Assembly (NCBI GenBank): GCA_001969505.1
Contig: LSSK01000297.1
Location: 1 to 41,983, forward strand
Source: Zancudomyces culisetae
Taxonomy: Eukaryota; Kickxellomycota; Harpellomycetes; Harpellales; Legeriomycetaceae
Direction: 5' to 3'
Length of the DNA: 41,983 bases
In this document: in pieces, positions 10,059-19,925 of the stretch
How positions within the stretch are numbered: the stretch's first letter is position 1
Layout: each line of letters begins with the position of its first letter
Made by a program: the position numbers and the translations under genes
The notes under the pieces: model-generated
The model's database searches: none
What the model was told of the DNA's origin: nothing
The model's input: the letters and a program-made list of their open reading frames with translations, nothing else

Positions 10059-13000
10059 TTATTGTGAATCATTTTCCCTGTATTTGGTAGCTAACTTACC
10101 AACCAAAGATGCAGTTGCAGCACTGGTTGTGGCAGAATACAAAAGTGGAGACTGTGTAACAGATGATGTATCATTTGCCGAGCTAGTAGCTGTGGTATTA
10201 GGCAAGAGCTGATTTCTTTCGCTTGATCCGACAGCCTCTTGGCTGGGATATGTGACTGCAGTTGCGGATGCTTCTTTAGATGCCTTCATGGAGCTTCTGA
10301 CACGAGAAAAGAATTTCAAGACGTTTTTGACGTCCTTTGCAGCCTGGGTGCGATTCATCTCGCTTCTTGTAATCGTTGGTCTATGTTGTTGCTCGGCGCT
10401 TTCGGTCCGTTGTAGGCCGAAACAGACGCCAAAATCGGGCAGAGTGCGAACAAGCAGGCCAACAGGAACGGACAGCGAACCAATTAATATAGTTGCAATC
10501 CATTGGGAGCCGGTTAGTGGAGTAGTAGAGAATGCAAGACCACCATAGGTAACGATCAGATACTGCAGCACAACGATGCAAAGTTGAACATACAAAAAGC
10601 CATGATCGTGCAAAATATTCTCAAGCAAGTTGAACTGTGATGGTGCAATGCGGCGACAGTTGAGTTCGTTAAATACCTGTAGAAACACAAAGGTATTGAA
10701 GATAATAGTGCCGAGCACACGGTTGCCTTCAGGAGTGTGAGGTAGCTTAAACAGTGCGTGACCTTTGTTGAGCAACACAAGATTAACTGCGACTTGGAAT
10801 GCAGCCTCAATAGTGATCATGCGCCACATTTCAAAAGTAATCAGACTGGCATTTTTGGGGATAGGCAATCGTTCGAGTAAGTGTGCAGTGGGACCTTCAG
10901 TAGCCAAGGCAAGCGCAGCAAGGGTATCCATAATCATGTTGACCCACAAAAGCTGAACAGCTGTTAGCACGGACTCTCCACTAGACGAAACCAAACTACT
11001 GATGAATGTAAGAAGCACAGCGGTGATGTTGACAGTCAGTTGGAACTGCAAGAATTTGCGTACCGACACATTGACAGCGCGACCCCATTTGAGTGCCTGG
11101 ACAATTGATGAGAAGTTGTCATCCATAAGAATAATGTCAGATGCCTCTTTGGCAACTTCAGTGCCAGCAATACCCATACTGAACCCAACATCCGCCATCT
11201 TTAGAGCTGGCGCATCGTTGGTACCATCACCAGTCATTGCAACTACTTCGTCGCGTTCTTGTAACCGAGCAACTAGAATCTGCTTATCGAGTGGGGATGA
11301 TCGAGCCATAACTTGTAAGCGGGGAAGCAGTTGGTGTTGGGCTTCAGGGGAAAGTGCGCGCCACTCGGGGCCAGTAATGGAGCGACCACCCTTAGTTAGA
11401 ATACCTGCGTTTTTGGCGATGGCTTCTGCAGTTTCGATGTTATCACCAGTAATCATCCGCACAAACACACCTGCACGGTGACAATCAGCGACACTATCGA
11501 TAACGCTAGGCCGCAGAGGATCCATAATACCCATAAGCGAAATCCATGTCAGTTGAGCAATTGGTGCATTTTCAGGATCAAATGCTGTGTCGTGTGGCAT
11601 TGTGCGAAACGCCAGCGCAAATGTGCGCAACGCCTTGCGTGCGTATCGGTAAATGTTACGCTCCAGTTCAACACGCATTGCCTGTGTCATGGCAATTGTT
11701 TGTCCATTGCCATCCAATACATGTGTGCAGTTGGCCAACACGATTTCTGATGCACCCTTGACGTGGAGTCGGACTTCTGACTCATATGCACCTGCAACTA
11801 CTGTAGCCATGTATTTCTTTTCTGATGAAAATGGCCAAACAAATAGTGGTTCATGGGCAGCTCGTAAGTTTCGGTAGTCAGCACCGCATCGCTTGATGAA
11901 CTCCAAAAGTGCACATTCAGACTTGCTACCAATAAACTCAATCCGCCCATGTTCGTTTGTCCCTTCGAATGCGGCCGAGTTGACTGCCGATCCTTCATTG
12001 ATCAATTCGCTGACCTTCTCTGGCAATTTTGTCATAAATGCTACTGCCTCATCACTACTTTCCATCTCCATTTCTGCCGCCGATGCCCGCACCACTGTCA
12101 TGCGGTTCTGTGTCAAAGTACCAGTCTTATCCGTACATACAGCAGTAGCGCCTCCCATCGTTTCACATGCTGCAAGCTGACGTACCAAGTTACCATCTTT
12201 AATCATTTGAGTTGTTGCATATGCCAGCGCAATGGTGACAGCCATCGGCAAGCCTTCTGGTACTGCTACAACAACAACAGTGATACACTCAATTGCAATG
12301 TTCACTATGTGTGAAAACACCTCCTCAGCTGGTGGAAACTCGTCTAAAAGTGCTGATTGCATCAAGTACTTGAGCAACAAACTCATGAATAGCAATCCTG
12401 CGGCGGATATACCGTATTTGGCAATTTCTTCAGATAATGTGTCCAGTTTCTTCTGTAATGGCGTTTCTGCCGTAGCTCCAGATCCCCCACCACGCATTGC
12501 CATCATAATCTTGCCATAAAACGAATTTTTTCCAACTGCCACAACGACAACCCGTCCCACTCCAGAAAGCACTTTTGCTCCAGACAACACAAACGGATCA
12601 CGTCCCTCTTCATCCAGCGTACCTTTCTTGATAGCATCACTCTCTCCTGTCGCGCTACTCTCATCGCATACTACTTCATGTCCTGATAGGTAGACTCCAT
12701 CGACAGCCATAATATCACCTGGCTCAATCAATAGCACATCACCCACAACAAGATCATGCACACCAACCTCCTCTTCTCTACCATCACGTAGTACCTTGAC
12801 ATTCCGGTCTTCCTTTTTGGCGTTGAGTTTTCTAAATTGTTTTTCCTTGTTGTAGTCATTAATCGCGTTCGTAAAGCAGACAACCGCCACTGCGGCCATA
12901 ATCGCCACTCCCTCAACCCATCCAACCTTGACTGGGTCGTCTTTGTGTCCGCCATAGTAATCTTCGTATATCCCGACAAGCAGTGATATAAGCGCGGCAA

Positions 13001-13367
13001 CGCTCAGTAATATCATCGTCTTGTCATTAAACGCCTCCTTCACCAACTCAAAAAACGTTGCCGAGATGCTTTCTGGCAATTCGTTACGCCCAAAGTACTT
13101 TCTGCGTATCGCAAACTTCCCAGCCCCACTAATCTCTGCAGAACTCAGTTCTCCAACTTGGGAGTTACCTGTTAGCAGCTCATCATTTCTTAACCCGAAT
13201 GTGGGATCTACCAGTAGCTTTTGACAAAGGCCTTCAATCCCTCCAAGCTTTTTGAGCGATTGGGGATCCTTTGGATCCAGCATGTTGGTAAGGTACTCTG
13301 GTCGAACGCCGAAGTTTTTAACGACTTCGATCCGCTGATCCAAAAGCGGTGTGGTTTCGGATTCCAT
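10059..13367 (-). CDS. P-type IIB calcium-transporting ATPase (PMCA/Pmc1-like)
   Basis: This pump expels Ca2+ from the cytosol across the plasma membrane or into the vacuole using ATP. The single-exon, 1102-aa frame has every catalytic element: TGES at 240-243 (actuator), PEGLP at 370-374 (ion site in M4), DKTGTLT with phosphorylated Asp413, KGASE at 538-542 (nucleotide domain), TGDGTNDAP at 712-720, and the IIB hallmark QLLWVNMIMDT at about 805-815. Hydrophobic segments fit ten helices, the last near 953-975. A 120-residue cytosolic tail follows. It includes a basic amphipathic stretch at about 1010-1031 with Phe, Val and Leu anchors, which resembles a calmodulin-binding segment. A near-consensus splice donor (GGTAAGTTAG) sits a dozen codons before the stop, so the last residues could be alternative. 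An AATAAA occurs at 9980-9975 on this strand. Confidence 0.95.
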   Translation of the reverse strand: MESETTPLLDQRIEVVKNFGVRPEYLTNMLDPKDPQSLKKLGGIEGLCQKLLVDPTFGLRNDELLTGNSQVGELSSAEISGAGKFAIRRKYFGRNELPESISATFFELVKEAFNDKTMILLSVAALISLLVGIYEDYYGGHKDDPVKVGWVEGVAIMAAVAVVCFTNAINDYNKEKQFRKLNAKKEDRNVKVLRDGREEEVGVHDLVVGDVLLIEPGDIMAVDGVYLSGHEVVCDESSATGESDAIKKGTLDEEGRDPFVLSGAKVLSGVGRVVVVAVGKNSFYGKIMMAMRGGGSGATAETPLQKKLDTLSEEIAKYGISAAGLLFMSLLLKYLMQSALLDEFPPAEEVFSHIVNIAIECITVVVVAVPEGLPMAVTIALAYATTQMIKDGNLVRQLAACETMGGATAVCTDKTGTLTQNRMTVVRASAAEMEMESSDEAVAFMTKLPEKVSELINEGSAVNSAAFEGTNEHGRIEFIGSKSECALLEFIKRCGADYRNLRAAHEPLFVWPFSSEKKYMATVVAGAYESEVRLHVKGASEIVLANCTHVLDGNGQTIAMTQAMRVELERNIYRYARKALRTFALAFRTMPHDTAFDPENAPIAQLTWISLMGIMDPLRPSVIDSVADCHRAGVFVRMITGDNIETAEAIAKNAGILTKGGRSITGPEWRALSPEAQHQLLPRLQVMARSSPLDKQILVARLQERDEVVAMTGDGTNDAPALKMADVGFSMGIAGTEVAKEASDIILMDDNFSSIVQALKWGRAVNVSVRKFLQFQLTVNITAVLLTFISSLVSSSGESVLTAVQLLWVNMIMDTLAALALATEGPTAHLLERLPIPKNASLITFEMWRMITIEAAFQVAVNLVLLNKGHALFKLPHTPEGNRVLGTIIFNTFVFLQVFNELNCRRIAPSQFNLLENILHDHGFLYVQLCIVVLQYLIVTYGGLAFSTTPLTGSQWIATILIGSLSVPVGLLVRTLPDFGVCFGLQRTESAEQQHRPTITRSEMNRTQAAKDVKNVLKFFSRVRSSMKASKEASATAVTYPSQEAVGSSERNQLLPNTTATSSANDTSSVTQSPLLYSATTSAATASLVGKLATKYRENDSQ

Positions 13368-15693
13368 GTTTTTTGTTTTGATACCTTCCTTTGTATTTTT
13401 TCTTGCTTTAGTATTTCACACTTTTTTTAAAGGATGGTTCGGATTTTTGAAGTTGATTTATGGATCCTTGCTCTTTTTTCGTGAAGCGTTATGATAAGTT
13501 TAGTAAATTAAATTTCGTGGTATTACCTTGCTTTGGTTTTTTTAGAGATATCTGTATTTCAAAAAAAAAGAAGAATATAACTAAAGTGGTAATTTGATCC
13601 TAGGTTTCACACTTGCAAAAAGTATACACTATAGATACTTTTGGTGTAGTTTTAAATTAGGAGTAAAGTGAAGTCTGCTAGCTTATATAACCAAAGCATT
13701 GGCATTCTAGTGCTCAAAATATCTCCTTTTTTTAATTCTACTCTCTTCCCCCCCTTTTTTCAAAAATACGACACAATTAATAGCACGTAATTCCAACCAA
13801 TTTGTATAAATTCGCACTACCAAAACATTTTACAAACCCAATGAAGTTTGTTTTCATTTTTTAATCAGAAATAGTGAAGCATCTCTCCAGAAATATGAAT
13901 AATACACATTCATTGTATTTCAAAAATGAGCAAAGAAAAAAGGCGGGGATAAAGTCTATAGCAAAACAAGCAACTTTGTCTTTGTTTTTTATTTGCACAA
14001 ATTACAGAATATCACATAAATAGTTTTTTTCTGTTTTTTTCCGCGGCCACAACAAGGCTACACGTTTTGGATAGCAGCTGAAATCTGAATTTGAACTCCG
14101 ATTTGGATAGGTATTTTTATTTTCCCATCAGTTTCAGTATCTCCTGATCGCTAAAAATTACCGCAATCTCAAGCCAAGAAAAGTATTGGCTGTTACAATT
14201 AAAGATTGGATGAGCTGATTGATTTATTTGCAAGGATGGTCCAATACAAACAGTCTACTCTCCGGCATTTTGGCGCTGTTTATATACAGCGGCAGAGCTC
14301 TGTTCGCTTAATTCATTTTATAACTTTTGCTCAGTGTTTCAGGAGCAAAGCAGACATAGGAAGGTTTGAGTGTTATTTCCGCTAGTATTGGCATTTATCC
14401 TTTGCTTCCAAAAATATTTTAGCTTATTACCCACTAGGTATTAATATACGAACGGATACTCAAATATCCGTATATGTGTATTTTAAAGCACCTACCCTCC
14501 GAACCAGGTATGCCAATTAGGAGACTTGACAGTTAATGTATTGCATTATTACTATAAACCACCTAGCGCTACTCCCTCTTGACACTACCACCTAATTTCC
14601 GAATACGCGTTCCTCTAGTAAATACGTGTTACTACCACTTGTTACCACCACAGTAAGAAATGAGTTGGCATGAAAAAAAAACTACCGCTTGCTGGAAATC
14701 ATGCTTTTTTGTGGAAGGCCATTTATTAGTATACTTAGTAGCTAATCAACCTGAAGTAACAAATTGTTACAGTGCTGCACAAACTGTACATCTGTACTAA
14801 TAAGCATGAGTAAGGTAGCGAGCATATCTGCCCATAATGAGATGGTACTCAATTATGTCCCTCCGCTTGGTGGCCCATCACCAAAAACAAACTCTTATCT
14901 CTAAACTTTATCGTTTTTTCATAATATATATTTTTTACTACGGTTGTTAATGACCAAAATGATAAAATGTATAGTCGATACCTCAAGTAAAAATATTAAA
15001 TTATCTTGTATTTCGCAATGGTGTTTTTCTGGCACTTGTGTTTACATGTAACACCAGTTAATTGTTGAAATATTGTTATTCTTGATATATTTGGAAAATT
15101 AAAAACGAGACTTGCAGATTCGCGACTTGGGTTTTTATCTTAAATTCCATAATTTAGTTAGACGAATAAAATCTTTGCAACAGGTTTTTCACCAAAAAAA
15201 ATAAAAGGGAAAAAGAAAAAAAAATCAGAATACCGCAAAAATCTGTAACAAAACAAAACAAAAAAAACAAAACAAAAAGGGAAAACAAAACAAAAAAGTA
15301 AGAGTCATTCGCTACTTTTCTCCCAAGTGGTGTATAGCTTACAGGAACTCGCGGGGGCTGACTTTGCGGTTTGGGTTGATTAGCTCAAAAAAAATTTTCA
15401 CCCAATTCATGATAAATATTATTACAATAAACAAAATATTGTAACAAACTCGGTACATGTATACAAAAAAAAATTGTTTCACAATTAACATTAATATACA
15501 TAATTTAATTATACAAAAAATAGATAAAGATGGAGCCCGAAAATGAAAATATACCAAGGTATGTGCTAAATAATAGGCCAATCTAACTAAAAAACATTTA
15601 TTTATTCTATTTGAACTTGACAAATCGCGTACTTTAATTCAAGCTAAAAGTACTGAATGAGTAATCCAAATAAACATATAAATTACAATTTAC
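13368..15693. other. Intergenic spacer between divergent ATPase and BET genes
   Basis: This 2.3-kb AT-rich region should contain both divergent promoters. It contains homopolymer A/T runs and A-rich stretches with AAAAC/AAAC units near 15230-15300. Short frames here, such as a Phe/Ile/Leu-rich one at 15339-15623 on the minus strand, look like translated AT-rich noise. I recognise no RNA gene. Confidence 0.6.
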
Positions 15694-16830
15694 ATGGAAA
15701 ATAGCAAGCGAATGCTTGAACATGATACCGAAAGTCTGGCAAAAAAGACTAAAATGGAGGACATCTTGTCCAAAGATGATAAGCGTAGTGCGGTAAACAT
15801 TTTACGAGCAATACGGACACATCGCGATGCGGGGCCATTTATGGAAGCTGTGGATCCTGTAGCACTGCAGATTCCAGATTATCCAATGATTATTAAACGA
15901 CCTATGGATTTTGGGACGATTGGAGCGAAATTAAATGCGAGTGGAGGCGAGGGCGGCGGTGAAGAGAGAACAGATGTTGCGCCATACAGCTCCTTTGAGG
16001 AATTTGTTCGAGACGTGCGGTTGGTGTTTAGCAATTGCTATTTGTATAACGGGAAAGAATCGGAAATATCAAAGATGGCAAAGAATATAGAAAAGATATT
16101 TGACGGATTATTATCCAAAAGAAAGCCATTGTCAACGACTACAATCCCAGGCTCCACAACCGCACATATAGGTGGGCAAGCCGCAGGAGAGATGTTGATG
16201 GGAGAGGAAAAAGAAAAGGAAAATGGTGCAGGAGGTGGTGGTGGGTTGAGGGGATGTCATACAATTATCAAAGAACTCTTCAAAAAGCAATATGCGAATG
16301 TTGCATTTTATTTCTACGAACCGGTTGACTACAAAGCACTGAATATCCCATCATACCCAAAAATTATCAAGAATCCAATGGATCTCGGCACCGTAAAAAC
16401 CAAACTCGCTTCGGGAGCATACAAAACTCCGTCTGATTTTCATTCTGACGTTCTTTTGATCTTCACTAACTGCTACAAATTCAATCCACCAAACCATCCA
16501 GTCCATCAGGCCGGGAAGGACCTCGAAAAGGTTTTTAACGCCAAATGGGCTGCTATGTATCCAGACCTTGCCACCTCAAGTCACGACGTCGAAATGGACA
16601 AAACTGGAGGCGCAAGTGCGAATGATTTGTCAATTGACCAGAAACGCGAACTGTCGGTGGTGATTGAGACTCTTCCACCAGAGCGCCTGGTGGTTGCATT
16701 AGAGATTATCCAGAGTGGCTACCCTGAAATGATTGAAGAAAAAGAAGAAATTGAGCTAGACATTGACGTGCTAGATAAAAAGGCTCTGAAAAAACTGTAT
16801 GATTATGTAGTCTTGGATATCGGTGTTTAA
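15694..16830 (+). CDS. BET-family double-bromodomain protein (Bdf-like)
   Basis: This is a chromatin reader of acetylated histones that recruits transcription machinery. The intronless 378-aa product has bromodomain 1 (about 33-137), bromodomain 2 (about 186-290) and an extraterminal (ET) domain (about 311-374), the order that defines BET proteins. Both acetyl-lysine-binding Asn residues are present: N119 in YLYN and N264 in YKFN. Both ZA loops carry the YPMIIKRPMD / YPKIIKNPMD core. Oddly, the shelf WPF is GPF (47-49) in bromodomain 1 and VAF (203-205) in bromodomain 2. Bromodomain 1 also has a Gly/Glu-rich insert at 82-97, and a Gly-rich linker precedes bromodomain 2. It is short for the family (yeast Bdf1 is about 690 aa), with no long C-terminal region. 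AATAAA overlaps the stop codon. It converges on the lyase gene, 160 bp away. Confidence 0.95.
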   Translation: MENSKRMLEHDTESLAKKTKMEDILSKDDKRSAVNILRAIRTHRDAGPFMEAVDPVALQIPDYPMIIKRPMDFGTIGAKLNASGGEGGGEERTDVAPYSSFEEFVRDVRLVFSNCYLYNGKESEISKMAKNIEKIFDGLLSKRKPLSTTTIPGSTTAHIGGQAAGEMLMGEEKEKENGAGGGGGLRGCHTIIKELFKKQYANVAFYFYEPVDYKALNIPSYPKIIKNPMDLGTVKTKLASGAYKTPSDFHSDVLLIFTNCYKFNPPNHPVHQAGKDLEKVFNAKWAAMYPDLATSSHDVEMDKTGGASANDLSIDQKRELSVVIETLPPERLVVALEIIQSGYPEMIEEKEEIELDIDVLDKKALKKLYDYVVLDIGV

Positions 16831-16990
16831 TAAACCTTCAAATTAAATTTTTATATATAATTTTTTTGATTATATATATACACATGTAAACATTCAACTC
16901 GTTATATTTATTTTACGTTTCTTGCTTTAAACCAAAAAGAAACCGCTAAAAGCTACTATGAAATAACATAACCACTAAAATAAACAAAAA

Positions 16991-19412
16991 TTATTTTTTC
17001 ATCCAGTTAAACTCCAACACTTTTTTGGATTTTTTTCCATCAACTGGCGCTGGGTTTTTCTCGATAATACAGTTGATCACAAAGATAAATGGATCTTGTA
17101 TCTGTGTTTTCGCGACAGTGCTGGTGTTGGCATTTGCGTAGAACTTTTCAACTCCCCTGAAAGACTCCTCAAGAGCAAGCTGCAAATCGTTTTGTGAAGC
17201 TACAAAGTATCCCTTGACGCGTTTGGAATCTCGTGCTGCTCCATTTGGATTAGTTGACAAAAGCGAAGAATGACCCAGGGATTCAGCAAACAGATCGTAT
17301 CGCAGACTATCCGACAACGAAGTTGGTGGCAAAAGCGGTACATGGTCAATTTTTTGCTGGTGGTGATTCTCTTGTTTTTCTTTTGAGTCAGCGTCATCCT
17401 CATCGTCATCATGTCCAAAATAAATTCCGCTATTATTAATCACAATTGCCACGAATGGGATGCGGTACCGCGCAGCTGTTTCAATTTCTACTGCGCTGAA
17501 ACCAAATGCCGAATCACCAAAAATTCCCAACAGAATTTTTTGATTTTTCGCAAGAGAGCTGTCGTTCCCAAGGTTCTGGTAGTGGTAATAGAGGTATGAC
17601 GCGATCATGTATCCAAACCCAACCCCCATTGTTCCAAATGTCCCAGCGTCCAACCGCGTCCGTGGCTCTACAAAATCAAATACAGTGCGCCCAATGTCCA
17701 TTGTATTTGCACCTTCTGTCACCATCACAACGCGCTGCTGTCCTGATTAAAAGTCGACATTAAATTGATCATATACTTGTTTGATCACCCCAAACGCATG
17801 GTAGTAGCTCATCAGCTTATGAGAATGGTTACTCTCATCGCCATCATTGTTGGAATAGGTTATTTTTTGTGCTAGTCGGGCACCAGCCTTGGACTTGTTC
17901 TTTGAGCTTATAACCTCTATTTCCTGCAAATACTCTTGGTTCCAGGACAGCTTAAGTTGGTTATCAAGTTCGCCGGATTCATTTTGGCCAGCGATACTAT
18001 TGTCCTGCGATATTGCTTTTGCACCTTTTGTTTTTTGTTGCTTAGAAATAATAGACGCTAACAACATTCCAATCGTATCTTTCAGATCACCAACAACGTA
18101 TTCCACATTCGTTTCTTCGTCCCCATCACCACTATTTCCAGATACAGCGTCAAAGACATACACTTTCGCGTCATTAGCAAACCGTCTCCCACCATGTAAA
18201 ATCCAGTTAAGTCTCGCACCAACCACTAATACCACATTTGCCTGTTGCAATACAAAACTACGCGCTGCAGATGCATTTTTGCTACCATAATCTGTGACAC
18301 CACCGGTACTGCAGCCATTATCTGTGCCAATATCGGGGATCACGCCTTTTCCCATCGGTGTTGGCAGGAATGGAAGCTGTGCGAGCTTAACCAGTTGTTT
18401 AAGGGGAGTTTCAGTACGTGAAACGGCAGCACCTTTGCCCACAATAAGCAATGGCTTAATGTCATAGTTTGTGCTCGACAAAAGTGAGGCGATCTTATCA
18501 ACTTGTTCCCTTACCTCTTTACAAAGTGTTTCATGCGCCTTGTTGGCATTCTGATTGCTGTTGCTGTACGATTCTGGCCCCAAGCCCGAATAATCAATTA
18601 GTCGCTGTTCTACTCGCATAGTAATCAGCACGTCTGTTAAATCAACATAGGAGGGCCCTGGAACACCACTAATGGCCGCTTGAAAGGCAGCTGACATGAC
18701 ACTTCCAACCTCAGAAATAGATGTTGGTCGTGCAACATACTTGCAGTATGGTCTGCAGAGCTCCAATTGATCAAGCTCTTGAAAGTTTAGGCCCCTGTAT
18801 ATTCCACTTCCATCACCACTTTTACCGCTATTTTTGGCGTTAAAAGTCGAACCTCCAAGCACGACCATGGGCCATCGGTTTGCATACGCATTAACCAACC
18901 CGCTAAGCGCATTCACTACACCAGGACCCGAAACAACCAAGCACACACCTGGTTGTTTTCCGCTTTGGTATCCTATACACGTATAAACAGTTAGTACGAT
19001 GCTGTTGCCACCGAAAGAAAGAAAAAGAAACAAAAAGAAACAAAAAGAAACAAAAAAAAACAGATTGTTATTAATGCATAGCTTTTGATATGTAACATTT
19101 TATACATCACTGACCCCATGCCGAAGCCGCATAGCTTGCTGACTGTTCGTTCCGGAATCCAATGAACCGGATTCCATGGTTGACACACTCGTCGCCAATC
19201 TATTTTCGGAACTTCTTTTTAGTAACACTCAAAAATAACGACAACATACGTTTTGCGTTACAAAGTTATAGAGTAGGGAAGAGGGAAATGCAATTTACTT
19301 GAACTATAGGGATTCCAACTATTCCGAAGACCACCTTTACGCCTAACAATTTAAGAGTGTTGGCAATGACTTGGGCGCCTGTTACATACTCTGTTGTTTC
19401 TGGTTGTTCCAT
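16991..19412 (-). CDS. 2-hydroxyacyl-CoA lyase / oxalyl-CoA decarboxylase-like ThDP enzyme, with an in-frame TAA
   Basis: This is a thiamine-diphosphate enzyme that cleaves 2-hydroxyacyl-CoA to formyl-CoA and an aldehyde (alpha-oxidation, peroxisomal in animals). Exons are 19412-19299, 19199-19115 and 18972-16991. The introns (99 and 142 nt) have GTAAAT and GTCAGT donors and restore FGIVGIP...IGDECVNHGIRFIG and AASAWGYQSG. Catalytic Glu56 lies in RNEQ. GPGVVNALSG, the LPFLPTPMGKGVIPD block and GARLNWILHGG are present. After codon 474 (VYDQFNVDF) an in-frame TAA lies at 17749-17747. The same frame then continues through VTEGANTMDIGR, RLDAGTFGTMGVGFGYMIA, GDSAFGF (552) and INNSGIYFG, the ThDP/Mg site, for 251 more codons. 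The TAA could be a nonsense mutation, a sequence error, readthrough or a tiny intron. Read-through length would be about 726 aa against about 560-580 for the family, with Asn/Asp-rich inserts. The C-terminus (WMKK) is not a standard PTS1. Confidence 0.85.
19019..19062. repeat. 10-bp A-rich tandem repeat in lyase intron 2
   Basis: GAAACAAAAA units are repeated about four times. On the gene's strand this is a long TTTCTTTTTG polypyrimidine tract inside the 142-nt intron, so it may strengthen acceptor recognition. Confidence 0.8.
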
Positions 19413-19925
19413 TATCAACGTCTTATTGCATTTGATGGAGTTTGTTTTGTTGTGTTTTTTTTAGTAAAAAAGTAAACCAGAAAAAAAAGTCGTCAGTAGT
19501 AGTATTGTTATACCAGAACTGCTTTTAAGTATTCGGTTCTTTAATTTTTTTATTCACTATTTGTGTGAAACATTGCAGCAGTGAAATTGGATAACATTGG
19601 AGGTTTCATGTGAAATCTAAACTGCTTAAAGCAAACTTTGCCGAATCAATCCAGTTACCAATAAATTGAAAGGAATATGAGTGATATATTGCGCTATTTG
19701 TTGTCATCGGCTTCTCCATACTGGATAGTAGGCTACTGTAAACATAAGAAAGTGCAAAAGTCTGCAAAAAATAAAAATAAAAATAAGAATGAGGAGAGCG
19801 AGCGATCGTGGTAAAAAAAAATAGTCACAAGTGTTATTATGGATTGCGCCATAAATATTAAATAGTTAGTAATGAGGACGTAAAAATAAAGGGGAAATAC
19901 AAGGGGATGAATATTTGAAAGGGTA
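19413..19925. other. Spacer between lyase 5' end and CLASP 3' end
   Basis: These 513 bp separate two co-directional minus-strand genes. They should hold the lyase promoter and the CLASP 3' UTR. Nothing else is recognisable. Confidence 0.6.

Noticed and set aside
11002-12519. Several plus-strand ORFs of 90-159 codons opposite the calcium ATPase
   Set aside because: They are antisense to a fully conserved P-type ATPase and lack any domain.
17747-17749. Reassignment of TAA to a sense codon in this organism
   Set aside because: TAA ends the calcium ATPase, BET, SR and CLASP genes at natural family ends, so it is a normal stop in this genome.
17708-17764. A 39- or 42-nt intron removing the TAA in the lyase gene
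   Set aside because: The GTATAT donor and CAG acceptor exist and the frame would be kept. But it is far shorter than the other introns here (70-240 nt), and it would delete the end of a conserved helix. Kept only as an alternative.
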